Made by a program: the position numbers and the translations under genes
In this document: piece after piece, positions 17,783 to 27,140 of the stretch
Layout: each line of letters begins with the position of its first letter
How positions within the stretch are numbered: the first letter of the stretch is position 1
From: JBCBRD01 sp039819885
GTDB taxonomy: Bacteria > Pseudomonadota > Alphaproteobacteria > Rhizobiales > Hyphomicrobiaceae
NCBI GenBank assembly: GCA_039819885.1
Contig: JBCBRD010000001.1
Location: 1 to 64,000 of the forward strand
DNA: 64,000 bases
Reading direction: 5' to 3'
The notes under the pieces: model-generated
Seen by the model: the letters and a program-made list of their open reading frames with translations, nothing else
The model's database searches: none
What the model was told of the DNA's origin: nothing

Positions 17783-19174
17783 TCATTGAGGAAGGACGGC
17801 TTCAATAAAATCGCCGTAGGTGCGATCACGCGTAAACTGAACATTGCGGATGCGATCCAGGGAAGCGGCTTCCTGTTGCACCAGCGTCGCATAGCTTTGA
17901 CGAGAAACACGGCGCGCATCGAGGAGATCGCTTCGAATATCTTCAAGATGAGCCCGAAGCGACACAAGCATATCATGATCACAAGGTTCAGTCGCCGGCG
18001 ACGCAGGATCCACCCCGACCGATTTGGAATCATTAATCGCCTTATTGATCAGATATTCCGAGTTCAGCTTCAAATCATCAAAGACGCGATACGCCAAAGC
18101 TGCAGCGACTGGATATTGGATCGCGGAGACGGTTTCCGGCACCGTCCCCTGATATACAGCGTTGACCATGATCGCCCAGACCGGTTCTGCAGACTGATTA
18201 ACAAAGGCGACATCAGCCGGGGTCAGAGCCGTATTGGTTTGGATTTTAGTGCCGATCGAGACGAGAGACGTATTAACCCGATCAGTAATCGATACTGTCG
18301 AATTCGGCGTACAGGCGCCGCCAAGCGGCCGCTCCATAGCGTCGCCTGTCAGAAAATCATCAAACGAATAGCGATCCTGTGACGGACAGGGATCAACGCG
18401 CTCAATATTCGGGACGTTGGTGCCCGGCGGCCAGGACACGATAACGTCGCCAACGTAACCCCTCAACAAATCGGCAACGCCACCCATGCCAACGCGATTG
18501 GCCGCATTCGCGATCACACTTCCATTTGTGAAAAGCTCCCTTACTGGCGCCGGACAACTCTCGATATTCTTGCGAAGGTCGTGCGGGACCTCCCCGCCGA
18601 CGGCGGTGATGGAATCCTGGGCGCTTTTCCACGCCTTCTCAATGCCATCAGTCAGAGAACGATGACCTGTTGCTTCCATCAATACATTGCCGAGCAGGTC
18701 TGGATCGTCGCCACTGACAAACCGCGCAACCTGGTTCGCCATCCGGCAGTCATTGACCTGTATCGAATTCAAGTAAGTGCTCATGGCCTCGAGCTTGGAC
18801 ATGATATCCTCGCATTGTTCACAATGCGCCTTCAGCGCCATCGAGAAAGCCATCGCGGGGGCCGCCTGGAGAATATTTTCCAATTTCGAAACGAGATACT
18901 CAGGATCGAGGAAGGAAATACCGCCTGCAAAAAGGTCGATACCGCCGCAGGAAACATTCGCGCGCGGCGGCGTTACACTAAATAGATTATCATTACCGAG
19001 ACGATAGCGCGCCGAAATCGCGCCGCCCGTTAAATAGCCGCGTTTTTGGCCCTCAAAGGAACCTGGGCCGCTAACGGTGACGGCGTCGAACCAATCCTGG
19101 GTCCAGTCTTGTGCGAATGCCGGCCGCGTCAATATGGTGAAAGCGAATATTGAGAGAAACAGAATGTTACGCAT
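17783..19174 (-). CDS. traH: conjugal transfer protein TraH
   Basis: A 463-residue exported protein. The ATG at 19174 has AGGAG upstream and begins a signal peptide ending in RPAFAQDW; a longer frame to 19435 only overlaps the transglycosylase gene. The mature part has GGIDLFAGGISFLDPEYLVSK and paired Cys in ALKAHCEQCEDIM, both characteristic of TraH, then a helical C-terminus. TraH works in the periplasm with TrbC, TraF, TraW and TraU in F-pilus assembly. Here it overlaps the preceding transglycosylase gene by eight bases and lies just before traG, as in F. Confidence 0.9.
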   Translation of the reverse strand: MRNILFLSIFAFTILTRPAFAQDWTQDWFDAVTVSGPGSFEGQKRGYLTGGAISARYRLGNDNLFSVTPPRANVSCGGIDLFAGGISFLDPEYLVSKLENILQAAPAMAFSMALKAHCEQCEDIMSKLEAMSTYLNSIQVNDCRMANQVARFVSGDDPDLLGNVLMEATGHRSLTDGIEKAWKSAQDSITAVGGEVPHDLRKNIESCPAPVRELFTNGSVIANAANRVGMGGVADLLRGYVGDVIVSWPPGTNVPNIERVDPCPSQDRYSFDDFLTGDAMERPLGGACTPNSTVSITDRVNTSLVSIGTKIQTNTALTPADVAFVNQSAEPVWAIMVNAVYQGTVPETVSAIQYPVAAALAYRVFDDLKLNSEYLINKAINDSKSVGVDPASPATEPCDHDMLVSLRAHLEDIRSDLLDARRVSRQSYATLVQQEAASLDRIRNVQFTRDRTYGDFIEAVLPQ

Positions 19175-20114
19175 CGTCAGTCTCCTTCTGAATAGCAGTT
19201 TGGTCTTGCTCACCGATGTCAATCGCGCCCAATTTATTCTCTTCTGTGTTTTCAGACGGATTTGGGGCCGAAAACGAAATGGTGGTGATGCCGCCGACGA
19301 GCGCGCTGGAATTGACCAAGCGATCAAGAGCGACACCCTCGCCAAGCACGCGGGGCACGTATTTTCGTGTTTCCTGAGGCCAATTCTCAAACGGGCGACC
19401 GGACACGCGTGCAAGTCCTGCATTGTAAGCGCCAAGGGCGAGTTTTACATCGCCCGTCTTGTCGATTAAGCCTTTCAGATATCGGGCGCCGCCGCGTAGA
19501 TTCGCTTCCGGCTCAAAATATTGCGAAGGCGACAAACCAAGTTCCGCAGCCGTGCCCGGCATCAGTTGAGCAAGACCCATGGCGCCCTTTGGCGAAACAG
19601 CCTTAGGATCATAATTGCTCTCCCAGCGAACGAGCCGGGCAAAGAGATCAGGATCAAGACCTTCATCGGCAGCGACACTTCGGGCAAGCGACTTCAGCGC
19701 CGCTCTCGAAGGAGCCGACTTCTCTGTAACGTGTTGCATATTGCGCCGATCATGTTCTACCGAGAGATCATTGAGACGATCGAACAGCGCGATCACAGTC
19801 CGACCGTCATATTCATCAATGACAGTGAAGCCGTCTATGAACATGTCTTCCGGAAAGGCGTAGTCTTGAGATGTTGACTGTATGGTGCCCGATAATGTGA
19901 AAGCGCCAAGCACGAACGATGCGACTAGCGAAGTAACCCAAGCGGCGGCGCCCACTGCAAAGGGAAGTACCTTAGGTAATGACAGAAATATAAACCTGCT
20001 TGGTAATTGGCTTTTGACGCATACAAGCGAGCGATGACGCGGTAATGGGTCTAGTGCGGACTGCGATGCTCTTGTTAAGCGCGCTTTAACTTGATCAAAA
20101 ACCAATGAAGTCAT
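19167..20114 (-). CDS. membrane-anchored lytic transglycosylase (SLT family)
   Basis: A 315-residue protein. A basic N-terminus and one membrane span (VGAAAWVTSLVASFVLGAF, about residues 53-71) anchor it to the inner membrane, leaving the enzyme in the periplasm. The SLT domain shows the catalytic Glu in VRWESNYDPKAVS, then KGAMGLAQLMPGTA, ANLRGGARYL and LALGAYNAG. It would open the cell wall for the transfer channel. Between a DnaA-like gene and traH, it fills the role that Orf169 plays in F-type plasmids. It overlaps both neighbours by a few bases. Confidence 0.9.
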   Translation of the reverse strand: MTSLVFDQVKARLTRASQSALDPLPRHRSLVCVKSQLPSRFIFLSLPKVLPFAVGAAAWVTSLVASFVLGAFTLSGTIQSTSQDYAFPEDMFIDGFTVIDEYDGRTVIALFDRLNDLSVEHDRRNMQHVTEKSAPSRAALKSLARSVAADEGLDPDLFARLVRWESNYDPKAVSPKGAMGLAQLMPGTAAELGLSPSQYFEPEANLRGGARYLKGLIDKTGDVKLALGAYNAGLARVSGRPFENWPQETRKYVPRVLGEGVALDRLVNSSALVGGITTISFSAPNPSENTEENKLGAIDIGEQDQTAIQKETDDA

Positions 20115-20824
20115 TGGGTTAGCTCCTGATAAGTAATCCAGGTCTCATCCCAATGCGGGTTGAATCCATCGTACTTTTCGGCCATCGCGCTAACAGCCTG
20201 CGCTAGTTGGCCACGCCATTGATGGTCTTTTTCAAGAAGAGCTGCAGCACGGGAAAGAGAGGCGCTCACTGTGGTCCGATCACGGTGCATCAGTCCACCA
20301 ATCGTTTCATTAGTCATCGGAGCCCACTTCAAAAGAAGCGTCATCGCATGTCGCGCCCTCATGCCAAATTGGCCGTGAGCTCTAGAATGGAGCAATCGTT
20401 TGTTTAGCTGAAATACATTGAGAATAATCTTCTCGACAGCCACTTTGTATTCGGCCGCTTCGTCCCCCTCGAGATGAGTTGGTTGAATAGTTGTCATTGT
20501 TTCCTTAACCAGATTGTCCCGCCAACGCATCTCTAGAACGCCTCGATTTGCACCATAGTCGCGACTGATCATAATCTTCGGCGCGCAACGCTCGCTCATT
20601 CTCAGTTGACGTCTGAAGGCTTCCGCAAATTTACTGGCGGCCATACGACGAGAGCGATCGCAGATAATCATCCGCCCCCCGTCTTTCGATTGAGCAATAA
20701 CGCTCCAAAGATTCGCGTCGCATTCTTTACATGGCGCGATCGTGACAATTTCAGTCTCGTGACCCTCATTGTGATCGAGCATCGGAATGACGACAATATC
20801 CACGTCCATCGATGTTTCAGCCAT
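20111..20824 (-). CDS. protein with DnaA domain-IV-like DNA-binding region
   Basis: A 237-residue protein starting at 20824, where GAGGAG precedes the ATG. The last third resembles the DNA-binding domain IV of DnaA: VEKIILNVFQLNKRLL, ARHAMTLLLKW, then NETIGGLMHRDRTTVSASL, which mirrors the DnaA signature RDHTTV. There is no AAA+ ATPase motif. The N-terminal half (with CKECD and RDYGANRG) is not recognised. It sits inside the transfer operon, between traF and the transglycosylase, and could bind DNA as a regulator of tra or a link to replication. The domain call is from pattern only. Confidence 0.65.
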   Translation of the reverse strand: MAETSMDVDIVVIPMLDHNEGHETEIVTIAPCKECDANLWSVIAQSKDGGRMIICDRSRRMAASKFAEAFRRQLRMSERCAPKIMISRDYGANRGVLEMRWRDNLVKETMTTIQPTHLEGDEAAEYKVAVEKIILNVFQLNKRLLHSRAHGQFGMRARHAMTLLLKWAPMTNETIGGLMHRDRTTVSASLSRAAALLEKDHQWRGQLAQAVSAMAEKYDGFNPHWDETWITYQELTQ

Positions 20825-20832
20825 GATACTCC

Positions 20833-21663
20833 TCACTCATTTACAGAAACGGTCGGATCGAAAAATCCGCCGTCATCGCCTTCACCGTTGAAGAATTGCC
20901 GCTCGTCAATTTCCCCTTTCATGAGACGCAAGCCGCGATAAGCGTTGTCAGCAACCACCGGAAAGGACTCTGTGCCAACGGCCACGGTGAACCACTGACG
21001 ATGACCCTTGCGGATCATGACCGTGATTGGCGTTGCGCTAACGCCAAATCGCGCGGCTTTCTGCGGCTCGTCATCAACGTCGACTTTGTTTACAATCCAG
21101 CCCGTTTTGTCGGCGAAGTGTTGCAGAACGCTCCATTGGGACGCACAATGGCCGCAAGTTCGGCTGGAGAACATGATCAAAGCAAATTCATTACGCTCAC
21201 GGATCAACCGATTGCTCCGCTCGCCCTGGCGGCGGCGCGTAAGTTCATCTCGTCCCGCATTGGTCACAGGATAGGCGGAGCGCGCATTAAGCTCCGGATT
21301 TTCCAACATAACAACATTTGTGAGAGCCGCGAAAGCGCGGCTGCGACGCCGAGAGAAATCTAAAATACGATAGTAATCTTCAACAGCGTCCGTCGTTTGC
21401 ACCGTCAATGCATAATCCATCTGGGAATTCAGGAGTTCCTGGATCTCGCTAGGGCGCATCTTTTCAAGTTGCGTTTTTGTCGGCAATTCTGGCTTCTCAA
21501 TGTCTTCTTCTGCTTCGGGCGCTGGATCGCGATAGAACCAATAGCCCTCAGTTGGCTCTTGTTGGTCAGGAGCAGCCGTCCTCGAAAGGGGGACGTCGGC
21601 CATGGAGACTGAGTTGACCGCAAAAAGAAAAGAGACGCAGATCAATGATATCCGAATGATCAT
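20833..21663 (-). CDS. traF: conjugal transfer protein TraF, thioredoxin-like
   Basis: A 276-residue exported protein with signal ending in NSVSMADVP. The C-terminal half is a thioredoxin fold: ALIMFSSRTCGHCASQW, then VDVDDEPQKAARFGVSATP with the cis-Pro. Unlike TraF of the F plasmid, it keeps a CxxC active site (CGHC), so it can act as a thiol oxidase or isomerase. Likely substrates are the Cys-rich TraN, TraU and TraH. It overlaps the DnaA-like gene downstream and the S26 peptidase upstream by four bases each. Confidence 0.88.
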   Translation of the reverse strand: MIIRISLICVSFLFAVNSVSMADVPLSRTAAPDQQEPTEGYWFYRDPAPEAEEDIEKPELPTKTQLEKMRPSEIQELLNSQMDYALTVQTTDAVEDYYRILDFSRRRSRAFAALTNVVMLENPELNARSAYPVTNAGRDELTRRRQGERSNRLIRERNEFALIMFSSRTCGHCASQWSVLQHFADKTGWIVNKVDVDDEPQKAARFGVSATPITVMIRKGHRQWFTVAVGTESFPVVADNAYRGLRLMKGEIDERQFFNGEGDDGGFFDPTVSVNE

Positions 21664-22139
21664 AGCAACGGCTCCAGGCGCACCAGATCTTCGAGGGGAA
21701 ATAAACCGAGATACCGACTGTCAAATCCGTCAGGATGGTCGGACCCGACAAAAGCAAACCCCTCCGGCACCGGACCAGTCCTCCATTGGAAGGGTGTCAG
21801 CGGCGCGCCCGTAAGGGTCTCCGTTTTTGTCGTGTTAAGTAAAATCCCGTCGCACAGAAATGAGCCTTCGACAAAAGATAATGTCTCTCCTGGCAGACAG
21901 AGCGCACGTTTGGTCAAATACGGATATTGAGGCGGAATATATTCATGACGGGCCGGCGCCATGACATAGTCGCCTTTGCCTATCGATAGTGAGGGGGTTT
22001 TCCACAATATGTTCGCCGGAACGGATGGTGTCCCATTTAAAACAATCCGTCCCATTAGCGGCACAAGACACGCGAGCGCTGCGCCGAAAACGATGATAAC
22101 CTGAAAATATCGAACGAGCTTTGCTTGCGAAATTTTCAT
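21660..22139 (-). CDS. S26-family signal peptidase, RP4 TraF-like
   Basis: A 159-residue peptidase starting at 22139, four bases inside the trbC end. One N-terminal span (VIIVFGAALACLVPLMG) anchors it. The catalytic Ser is in NGTPSVPANILWK and the Lys in YLTKRALCLPGE; GFAFVGSDHPDGFDSRYLG is the box D/E region of S26 enzymes. In RP4 this enzyme matures and cyclises the pilin. Finding it in an F-type operon is known from F-like systems of SXT type. It most likely processes TraA. Confidence 0.88.
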   Translation of the reverse strand: MKISQAKLVRYFQVIIVFGAALACLVPLMGRIVLNGTPSVPANILWKTPSLSIGKGDYVMAPARHEYIPPQYPYLTKRALCLPGETLSFVEGSFLCDGILLNTTKTETLTGAPLTPFQWRTGPVPEGFAFVGSDHPDGFDSRYLGLFPLEDLVRLEPLL

Positions 22140-22957
22140 TGCAATGACTCCTTCGCCAACGAGAGAGAAAGCCTTCGCGCACGCAAGTCTCCAAGTGTCG
22201 TAAGAGCATCCAGATGACCTTGAAGGGAGGCGTCGCCATAAGTCAGTCGCCAAACACCGCTTAGCGCTTTTTCGGTCTCACGTTCACAATACGACTTGAA
22301 TGGATCCTGATCGACGACAGCGACGGCCGGGACCATCTCGACACCCGACTGACGAAACAATATGGGATCGATCAGTACGGAGACTTCCCGCATATCGCAA
22401 TCGACGCCTTTGCAGTTCGGATCGACCCGCAACACGTCCATGATGTAATCAACGGTTGGACCGAGTTTTTTGAGACCGCCAACGGCGCCGCGAAAAACAA
22501 TGGCGCCATCGATATGTTCCAATTGCGCTGCATAGCTTCGCATGGTGGCCAAAGGAATTGAGGACGAGGCGAACACGAGCAACGCAAGCTCCGGTCGATC
22601 ATTTGGGGGGGCTGAATGATCTGACGCTGTCCCCGCCTCGTCCTCAACGCCAAGCACGCGCAAGATTTGAGGCGACATCTCATTAATGAGCGCCTGCATG
22701 GCCTCGCTTTGCGCCGCCTCCGCGGTCGCCCTCGCCCTCGACGTTATCTCTGTATCTTCCAACGCACGTTCGCTAATCGCTGTTGCTGCGTCTCTCGCGC
22801 GATCAGACAGTCGGTTGACGTCCTCGTCATTGATTTCTTCACTGTGCGCGCGCGGATCGACGGCATCATCATCCGTCTGCGCCGCCGCGCCCATCGCGAA
22901 AGCCAACGACAAAATGATCGCGCCGTTAATTGACGCCGTTTGTGGTCGTATATTCAT
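22136..22957 (-). CDS. trbC: conjugal transfer protein TrbC (F-type)
   Basis: A 273-residue exported protein; the ATG at 22957 has AGGATGG upstream and starts a signal ending in GAAAQTDDD. A charged, helical linker is followed by the TrbC domain: ALLVFASSSIPLATMRSYA, GAIVFRGAVGGLKKLG, then PILFRQSGVEMVPAVAVVDQD. This thioredoxin-like domain lacks a CxxC. TrbC works in the periplasm with TraW in pilus assembly. The longer frame to 23215 is a shadow overlapping traN. Confidence 0.88.
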   Translation of the reverse strand: MNIRPQTASINGAIILSLAFAMGAAAQTDDDAVDPRAHSEEINDEDVNRLSDRARDAATAISERALEDTEITSRARATAEAAQSEAMQALINEMSPQILRVLGVEDEAGTASDHSAPPNDRPELALLVFASSSIPLATMRSYAAQLEHIDGAIVFRGAVGGLKKLGPTVDYIMDVLRVDPNCKGVDCDMREVSVLIDPILFRQSGVEMVPAVAVVDQDPFKSYCERETEKALSGVWRLTYGDASLQGHLDALTTLGDLRARRLSLSLAKESLQ

Positions 22958-24161
22958 CGATACCATCCTGTACGTAGGTTTGCATTGCGGCTTCAGCCTC
23001 GAGCGCGAGCTCGCCGTAGTATTCGCTGAGATCCATGGCCGAGAAATCAAGGGCCTGAAATTCCTCCGGCGTGAAACCGCGACATATGGGATCTTCAGGC
23101 GTGCCCCAAATATCCGGGAGCGCTGTAAATGCAGCCAGTTGCGGGCGTCCCTGCTCCTGAATGATCCGGCCAAGCATTGAATTAAAGCAGCAATGGGCCT
23201 TTTTCTTCTGTACACAGCCGAATATGCGAACAGAACAATACTCGCCTACCTCGTGACACATACCGGACCCGCGCAATGTTCCGGTCTCCATATCCTGGGC
23301 GTCGCATCCGAGATTAAGAAGATCGACGATCAACGCGATCGCGGCCGCCGCGACAAGCGATGTTGGATCAAACGCCCCAATAAAAGCGGACGCACCCGAT
23401 GACGCGGCAGATGACGCCGTCGCGCCAGCCTGGAACGCCGCATGAGCCGCTTTCATGCCGGAAAATATCGCCGTGAAACCCTGTATCGTTCCCTGAGCGG
23501 TTGTAATCGATCCCGCTAGGCCGCCGCCCGTCGAATCATGAATAATTCGCCCGCGATCCTTACAGCAATTCATGAAGACGGTTTGCAATCCGGGCGGCCG
23601 GCAATCCATTTCAAACCCGTTGAAAATCCTGAGCTCATCGACGCAATTGCCAAATGGGTCGCGCGCACCGTCATCAATAACATGCTCGCGGGGTCGCGAT
23701 TCGTCTACTGTCGGCGTTCCCGAGACGTCCTGGCACGGAATGAGTGAGCATTTCGAAACGCCGTCTGTGTCGATGACGCAAGGGACTGCAGGATCGAGCG
23801 GACAGGATGGCGTTGGCGGGGGCGTGGGATTGGCAACACACGGGGCCGGCAACGTATCAACAGGGTCCACCGGATTCGGATATTCGCAAAAGCCTCCAGT
23901 CGGCGTACATGCGTTCAGGATCTCACCCGGAGTCGGGCAAACAAATGCAGGCACGCTACTAACCGTGCAAGCAACTTTATCGATCGGACATAGACCTGGG
24001 ACACTGCACGTGCCGCTTTCGTTGAGGCCGTCGAAATCGCCATCGGCGTCGAGGTCCTGAAAACACATAAATTGTGCTGTCGCCGGCTGCACCAGTGCAA
24101 TAGCCGCGAACCAAAAAACGATAAACGCCCTTAAAAAGGCTGTGGTGTGCCGGTCGTACAT
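22926..24161 (-). CDS. traN: TraN-like mating-pair protein, C-terminal piece
   Basis: A 411-residue exported protein. The ATG at 24161 begins a signal ending in QPATAQFMC, and the body is rich in cysteine. The C-terminal third has the most conserved part of TraN: CHEVGEYCSVRIFGCVQ, KKKAHCCFNSMLGRIIQEQG and CRGFTPEEFQALDFS. A Gly/Ala-rich hydrophobic block precedes it. TraN is the outer-membrane mating-pair stabiliser. The gene starts 31 bases inside the upstream Cys-rich gene, so the F-type TraN appears divided between two proteins here. Weak AAGAG serves as ribosome site. Confidence 0.8.
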   Translation of the reverse strand: MYDRHTTAFLRAFIVFWFAAIALVQPATAQFMCFQDLDADGDFDGLNESGTCSVPGLCPIDKVACTVSSVPAFVCPTPGEILNACTPTGGFCEYPNPVDPVDTLPAPCVANPTPPPTPSCPLDPAVPCVIDTDGVSKCSLIPCQDVSGTPTVDESRPREHVIDDGARDPFGNCVDELRIFNGFEMDCRPPGLQTVFMNCCKDRGRIIHDSTGGGLAGSITTAQGTIQGFTAIFSGMKAAHAAFQAGATASSAASSGASAFIGAFDPTSLVAAAAIALIVDLLNLGCDAQDMETGTLRGSGMCHEVGEYCSVRIFGCVQKKKAHCCFNSMLGRIIQEQGRPQLAAFTALPDIWGTPEDPICRGFTPEEFQALDFSAMDLSEYYGELALEAEAAMQTYVQDGIDEYTTTNGVN

Positions 24162-26119
24162 ATCAAGTCTCTTGCGCCAAGCCTCACTGCCTGCATCATG
24201 ACAAGCGCGTCCTGTAATGTGTCGACACACCCGCAAGGCGTGACGACGGTTTCGCCTGGCCCTGCCGGACAAACCCCGGCGCTGCAGGCATGAAAAGCAA
24301 ATTCAAGGTCGTTACGGTCCGCCTGATGATCGCCGGCGGTGCCGGATTTCGTCACATGGGAGTTTTGATAGGACCGCGTGGTTTTGCAGACCATTTCACA
24401 CTCATCGACGACAACGGGCTCTGGTGGATTAAGCGCGCCGGTGGCGTTTACGACCATCCCAGACGCATCCGTATACTGATCCTGCCAGGTCGAACTCGTT
24501 GAGTTTTCATAAATATAGGTGACGCGATCGAGATCGGGCACCGGCAAATCAGATCCCGTACCCGTGGCGGTGCATCGATATGTCCGGTCCCGACGCCACC
24601 ACGGTTCAGTGACATCAATAACACAAGAGCCACTGCCAAGAGATCGCGTCGACGGCAGTGGCGTCAGTCCTGTCGCCGCCCCATTTTGGTAGGTCTGTAC
24701 CCCATCAACGACTTCCTGATGAAGATTGCATTGAGGGTTCGAAGCGAACCCTGCACAAGTGTCAACGATAGACCGGTTCACCGCGCATTGCGTACGGAAC
24801 CGAATCTTCAGGAATCGCTCGCCTTTCCCACTAACCAAGGCGCGCAGCCGAAAATCATGCGGATCGCCGTCTGCGAATATCGATGTAAGATCGAGATTGA
24901 CCGTAAAGGAATCATTCCTGTTCCCACTACATGAGCCCGGTCGGTCGCCCGTATAATTGGTGAAATTTGAACGCCTAGCAAAAACTAGATTCATTCCATC
25001 GCGATGCAGCTGAAGGTCATCATCTGTTCGCCCGTTTTCCAAGACCGCGGAAACCAGAGCCGCGGGATTGGTCACCTGAATCGTGTAGTTATCGATGTAA
25101 CCCGTCGTGCAGCTTTCATTAAGGTAGTTGTTACCTTCACGTCCCAGCGTCAGCACCATCTCATTGGCGCTAATAATATCAATCGAATATTCACCGGATC
25201 CGCTAACCTGGACTATCGATCCAACATCATCATCCACGACAGCGAGCTTTTCGATTTCGCACATGACGTCATTTGTCGCCGTCGACGCGCCTGCAGGCAG
25301 ATTAGAGACAATATTGAAAATCGGATCGCTCGCCGCAGCTGCTGTCGCATCGGGCGTCAACGCCGACGGGTTGGTATCATAAACCGTCTGCGGAAGATCC
25401 GGCGGGGTTCGGCACGCCGTCGTTGACTGCCCTGATAGAGTAACCTGAAAGGGCGCACGCCCAACCGTAGAAACGGCAAAACGCGGATCAACCTGAGACA
25501 GCGCGCCAGCCATCCCGCCGGACAAATCGGAAAGTATCGTATGTTCATTGAGAAATGCGAGATTCGTCCCGCAGGAATCATTCACGCAATAGCATCCGCC
25601 AAGATCCTCAAGAGGAACCGGCGTCAGGCCCAGAGCAAATGAAGCAGAATCGGCGGACCACGCATAAGGTTGGCATGACGCCCATGTTCCCGGAGAACAG
25701 GAAATAACGCCATTCGCACACACGCCCGAAACCGGTGAAGGAAGGTTCTGGGTGACGTCGAAAACACCGTCGAAATTCGTATCTTGCCTGACGATCACTG
25801 GCGATAAATCACCGCCTGCGCCGGGCGCCGCGAACACCTCTAAAAAAGCGTCCGACGCAAGACAGGCGATCGGCTTGGTAAAGGTATTCGCGCCGTCAAA
25901 TGTCGTGAAATTCGCCCCCTCATTAAGGGGCGTCGACAGGTTCTGTTCGACGGCATCATAGTCTTCCCAGTTCGACTTCGTTGCGTCAACGACGTCCTGT
26001 GCACGCTGCGCCGGCGTTTGCGCCATCGCCGCACTTGTACTCCCAAGGGCGAGCAATATTGAAAACGCAATTAAACGGGATGCACACAGGCACCTGTTAA
26101 CTATAGTGATAGAGTTCAT
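24131..26119 (-). CDS. large Cys-rich exported protein, probable N-terminal TraN partner
   Basis: About 662 residues from the ATG at 26119, with a signal peptide ending in SAAMAQTPAQR. It has many cysteines, a DTNFDGVFDVTQNLP segment, SCSPGTWASCQPY and GGCYCVNDSCG, and late Cys pairs, all features of long TraN proteins such as those of SXT-type elements. The C-terminus (CGCVDTLQDALVMMQAVRLGARDLICT) runs into the next gene, which starts before this one stops. The two probably act together at the outer membrane. Upstream start choice is uncertain because no clear ribosome site is seen. Confidence 0.65.
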   Translation of the reverse strand: MNSITIVNRCLCASRLIAFSILLALGSTSAAMAQTPAQRAQDVVDATKSNWEDYDAVEQNLSTPLNEGANFTTFDGANTFTKPIACLASDAFLEVFAAPGAGGDLSPVIVRQDTNFDGVFDVTQNLPSPVSGVCANGVISCSPGTWASCQPYAWSADSASFALGLTPVPLEDLGGCYCVNDSCGTNLAFLNEHTILSDLSGGMAGALSQVDPRFAVSTVGRAPFQVTLSGQSTTACRTPPDLPQTVYDTNPSALTPDATAAAASDPIFNIVSNLPAGASTATNDVMCEIEKLAVVDDDVGSIVQVSGSGEYSIDIISANEMVLTLGREGNNYLNESCTTGYIDNYTIQVTNPAALVSAVLENGRTDDDLQLHRDGMNLVFARRSNFTNYTGDRPGSCSGNRNDSFTVNLDLTSIFADGDPHDFRLRALVSGKGERFLKIRFRTQCAVNRSIVDTCAGFASNPQCNLHQEVVDGVQTYQNGAATGLTPLPSTRSLGSGSCVIDVTEPWWRRDRTYRCTATGTGSDLPVPDLDRVTYIYENSTSSTWQDQYTDASGMVVNATGALNPPEPVVVDECEMVCKTTRSYQNSHVTKSGTAGDHQADRNDLEFAFHACSAGVCPAGPGETVVTPCGCVDTLQDALVMMQAVRLGARDLICTTGTPQPF

Positions 26120-26165
26120 CGACACGCCAATCGTCGTGAATACGCAGATCTTTCGAGAAAGTCTC

Positions 26166-27140
26166 CTAAGGCGTGACACAACAGAACACCTTCTCGAATA
26201 CATTCCAGGCATAATTATCCTTATGCGGCGGATGCTTTAAATATGACCACAAAAGACCCGTACGACCGATGTTCACACATCGCCCAGATTTAACCGGCTC
26301 CATTTCCTGCAACTTGAAACGTGACTTTTTCCAAATCGGCGCAGGCGTCTCAAAACATCCGCTTCGATCGTAAATTCTCAAGAGGCCAAGGCGCCCCATG
26401 AGAAAGATGCCCTTCGCCGCAATCGCAGCATTCGCCTCAACAATATCCCCTGAAGTAGAGCTCCCGCCAAGCGGATAAACTGATCCCCAGCCCCCCATGC
26501 ACCAAAACAGAGGATCAAAGGTTCCGCCTGTATTGGCACGCGCCGCATCGGCAACGCACGCCAATACGGCAACAGGATTACCGAACAAAACGGCCTCTGG
26601 GTTTAGGATCGCGCCAAGCACCTCGTTTTGATGGGTCGGGAGTATTTCCGACATCATTGCGACGTCGAAACCTTCATCACGAAGACAGGGCAAGTCTGAG
26701 AACAGACCGATCAACGCCCAAAGCGGCGATATGTAATAATGCATCTGGGCAAACGTCTTCGAAGACGCCTGACTGATGTCATTTCGTGTCGTGCCATGGA
26801 GCCGCCCTGTTTCCCCCATAACATCGATGCCGAGCGCCATAAGGCAGCCGGGATTCTCAACCGTGTCGATCATTCGAGAGGGGTTCCAGAAATTTACGCG
26901 AATGCCTGGGAGCGGAATCCCAAAGCTCGAAGGGCAAATACAAATTGGCGAACGCGGATTACCTTTATCGAGCGGCGTGCGCTTCCCAATAGGAATACCC
27001 CCTATCTCAATCGGAAAAATGCATTGCCAGGACGTCTTCGTAATCGGATTGATGAAACCGTCATTACAGGGCGATGCATTCGCCTCCACCGATGTAAATG
27101 CGACCAGGAAGAAGATAACGCCAAGCGCGCGACGGATCAT
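26166..27140 (-). CDS. traU: conjugal transfer protein TraU
   Basis: A 324-residue exported protein, close to the 330 of F TraU. The signal ends in VEANASPCNDG; the family start follows with PITKTSWQCIFPIEIGG and CICPSSFGIPLPGIRVNFWNP. Later parts include HYYISPLWALIGLFSDLPC and the Cys-rich end. TraU is a periplasmic protein needed for DNA transfer more than for pilus growth. It overlaps the TraW-like gene by four bases (ATGA). Confidence 0.92.
   Translation of the reverse strand: MIRRALGVIFFLVAFTSVEANASPCNDGFINPITKTSWQCIFPIEIGGIPIGKRTPLDKGNPRSPICICPSSFGIPLPGIRVNFWNPSRMIDTVENPGCLMALGIDVMGETGRLHGTTRNDISQASSKTFAQMHYYISPLWALIGLFSDLPCLRDEGFDVAMMSEILPTHQNEVLGAILNPEAVLFGNPVAVLACVADAARANTGGTFDPLFWCMGGWGSVYPLGGSSTSGDIVEANAAIAAKGIFLMGRLGLLRIYDRSGCFETPAPIWKKSRFKLQEMEPVKSGRCVNIGRTGLLWSYLKHPPHKDNYAWNVFEKVFCCVTP

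Noticed and set aside
19175..19435. N-terminal extension of TraH
   Set aside because: It is the antisense frame of the transglycosylase gene region; the signal peptide starts at 19174.
22958..23215. Long N-terminal extension of TrbC
   Set aside because: It lies entirely inside traN and lacks a signal; the ATG at 22957 starts a proper signal peptide with a ribosome site.
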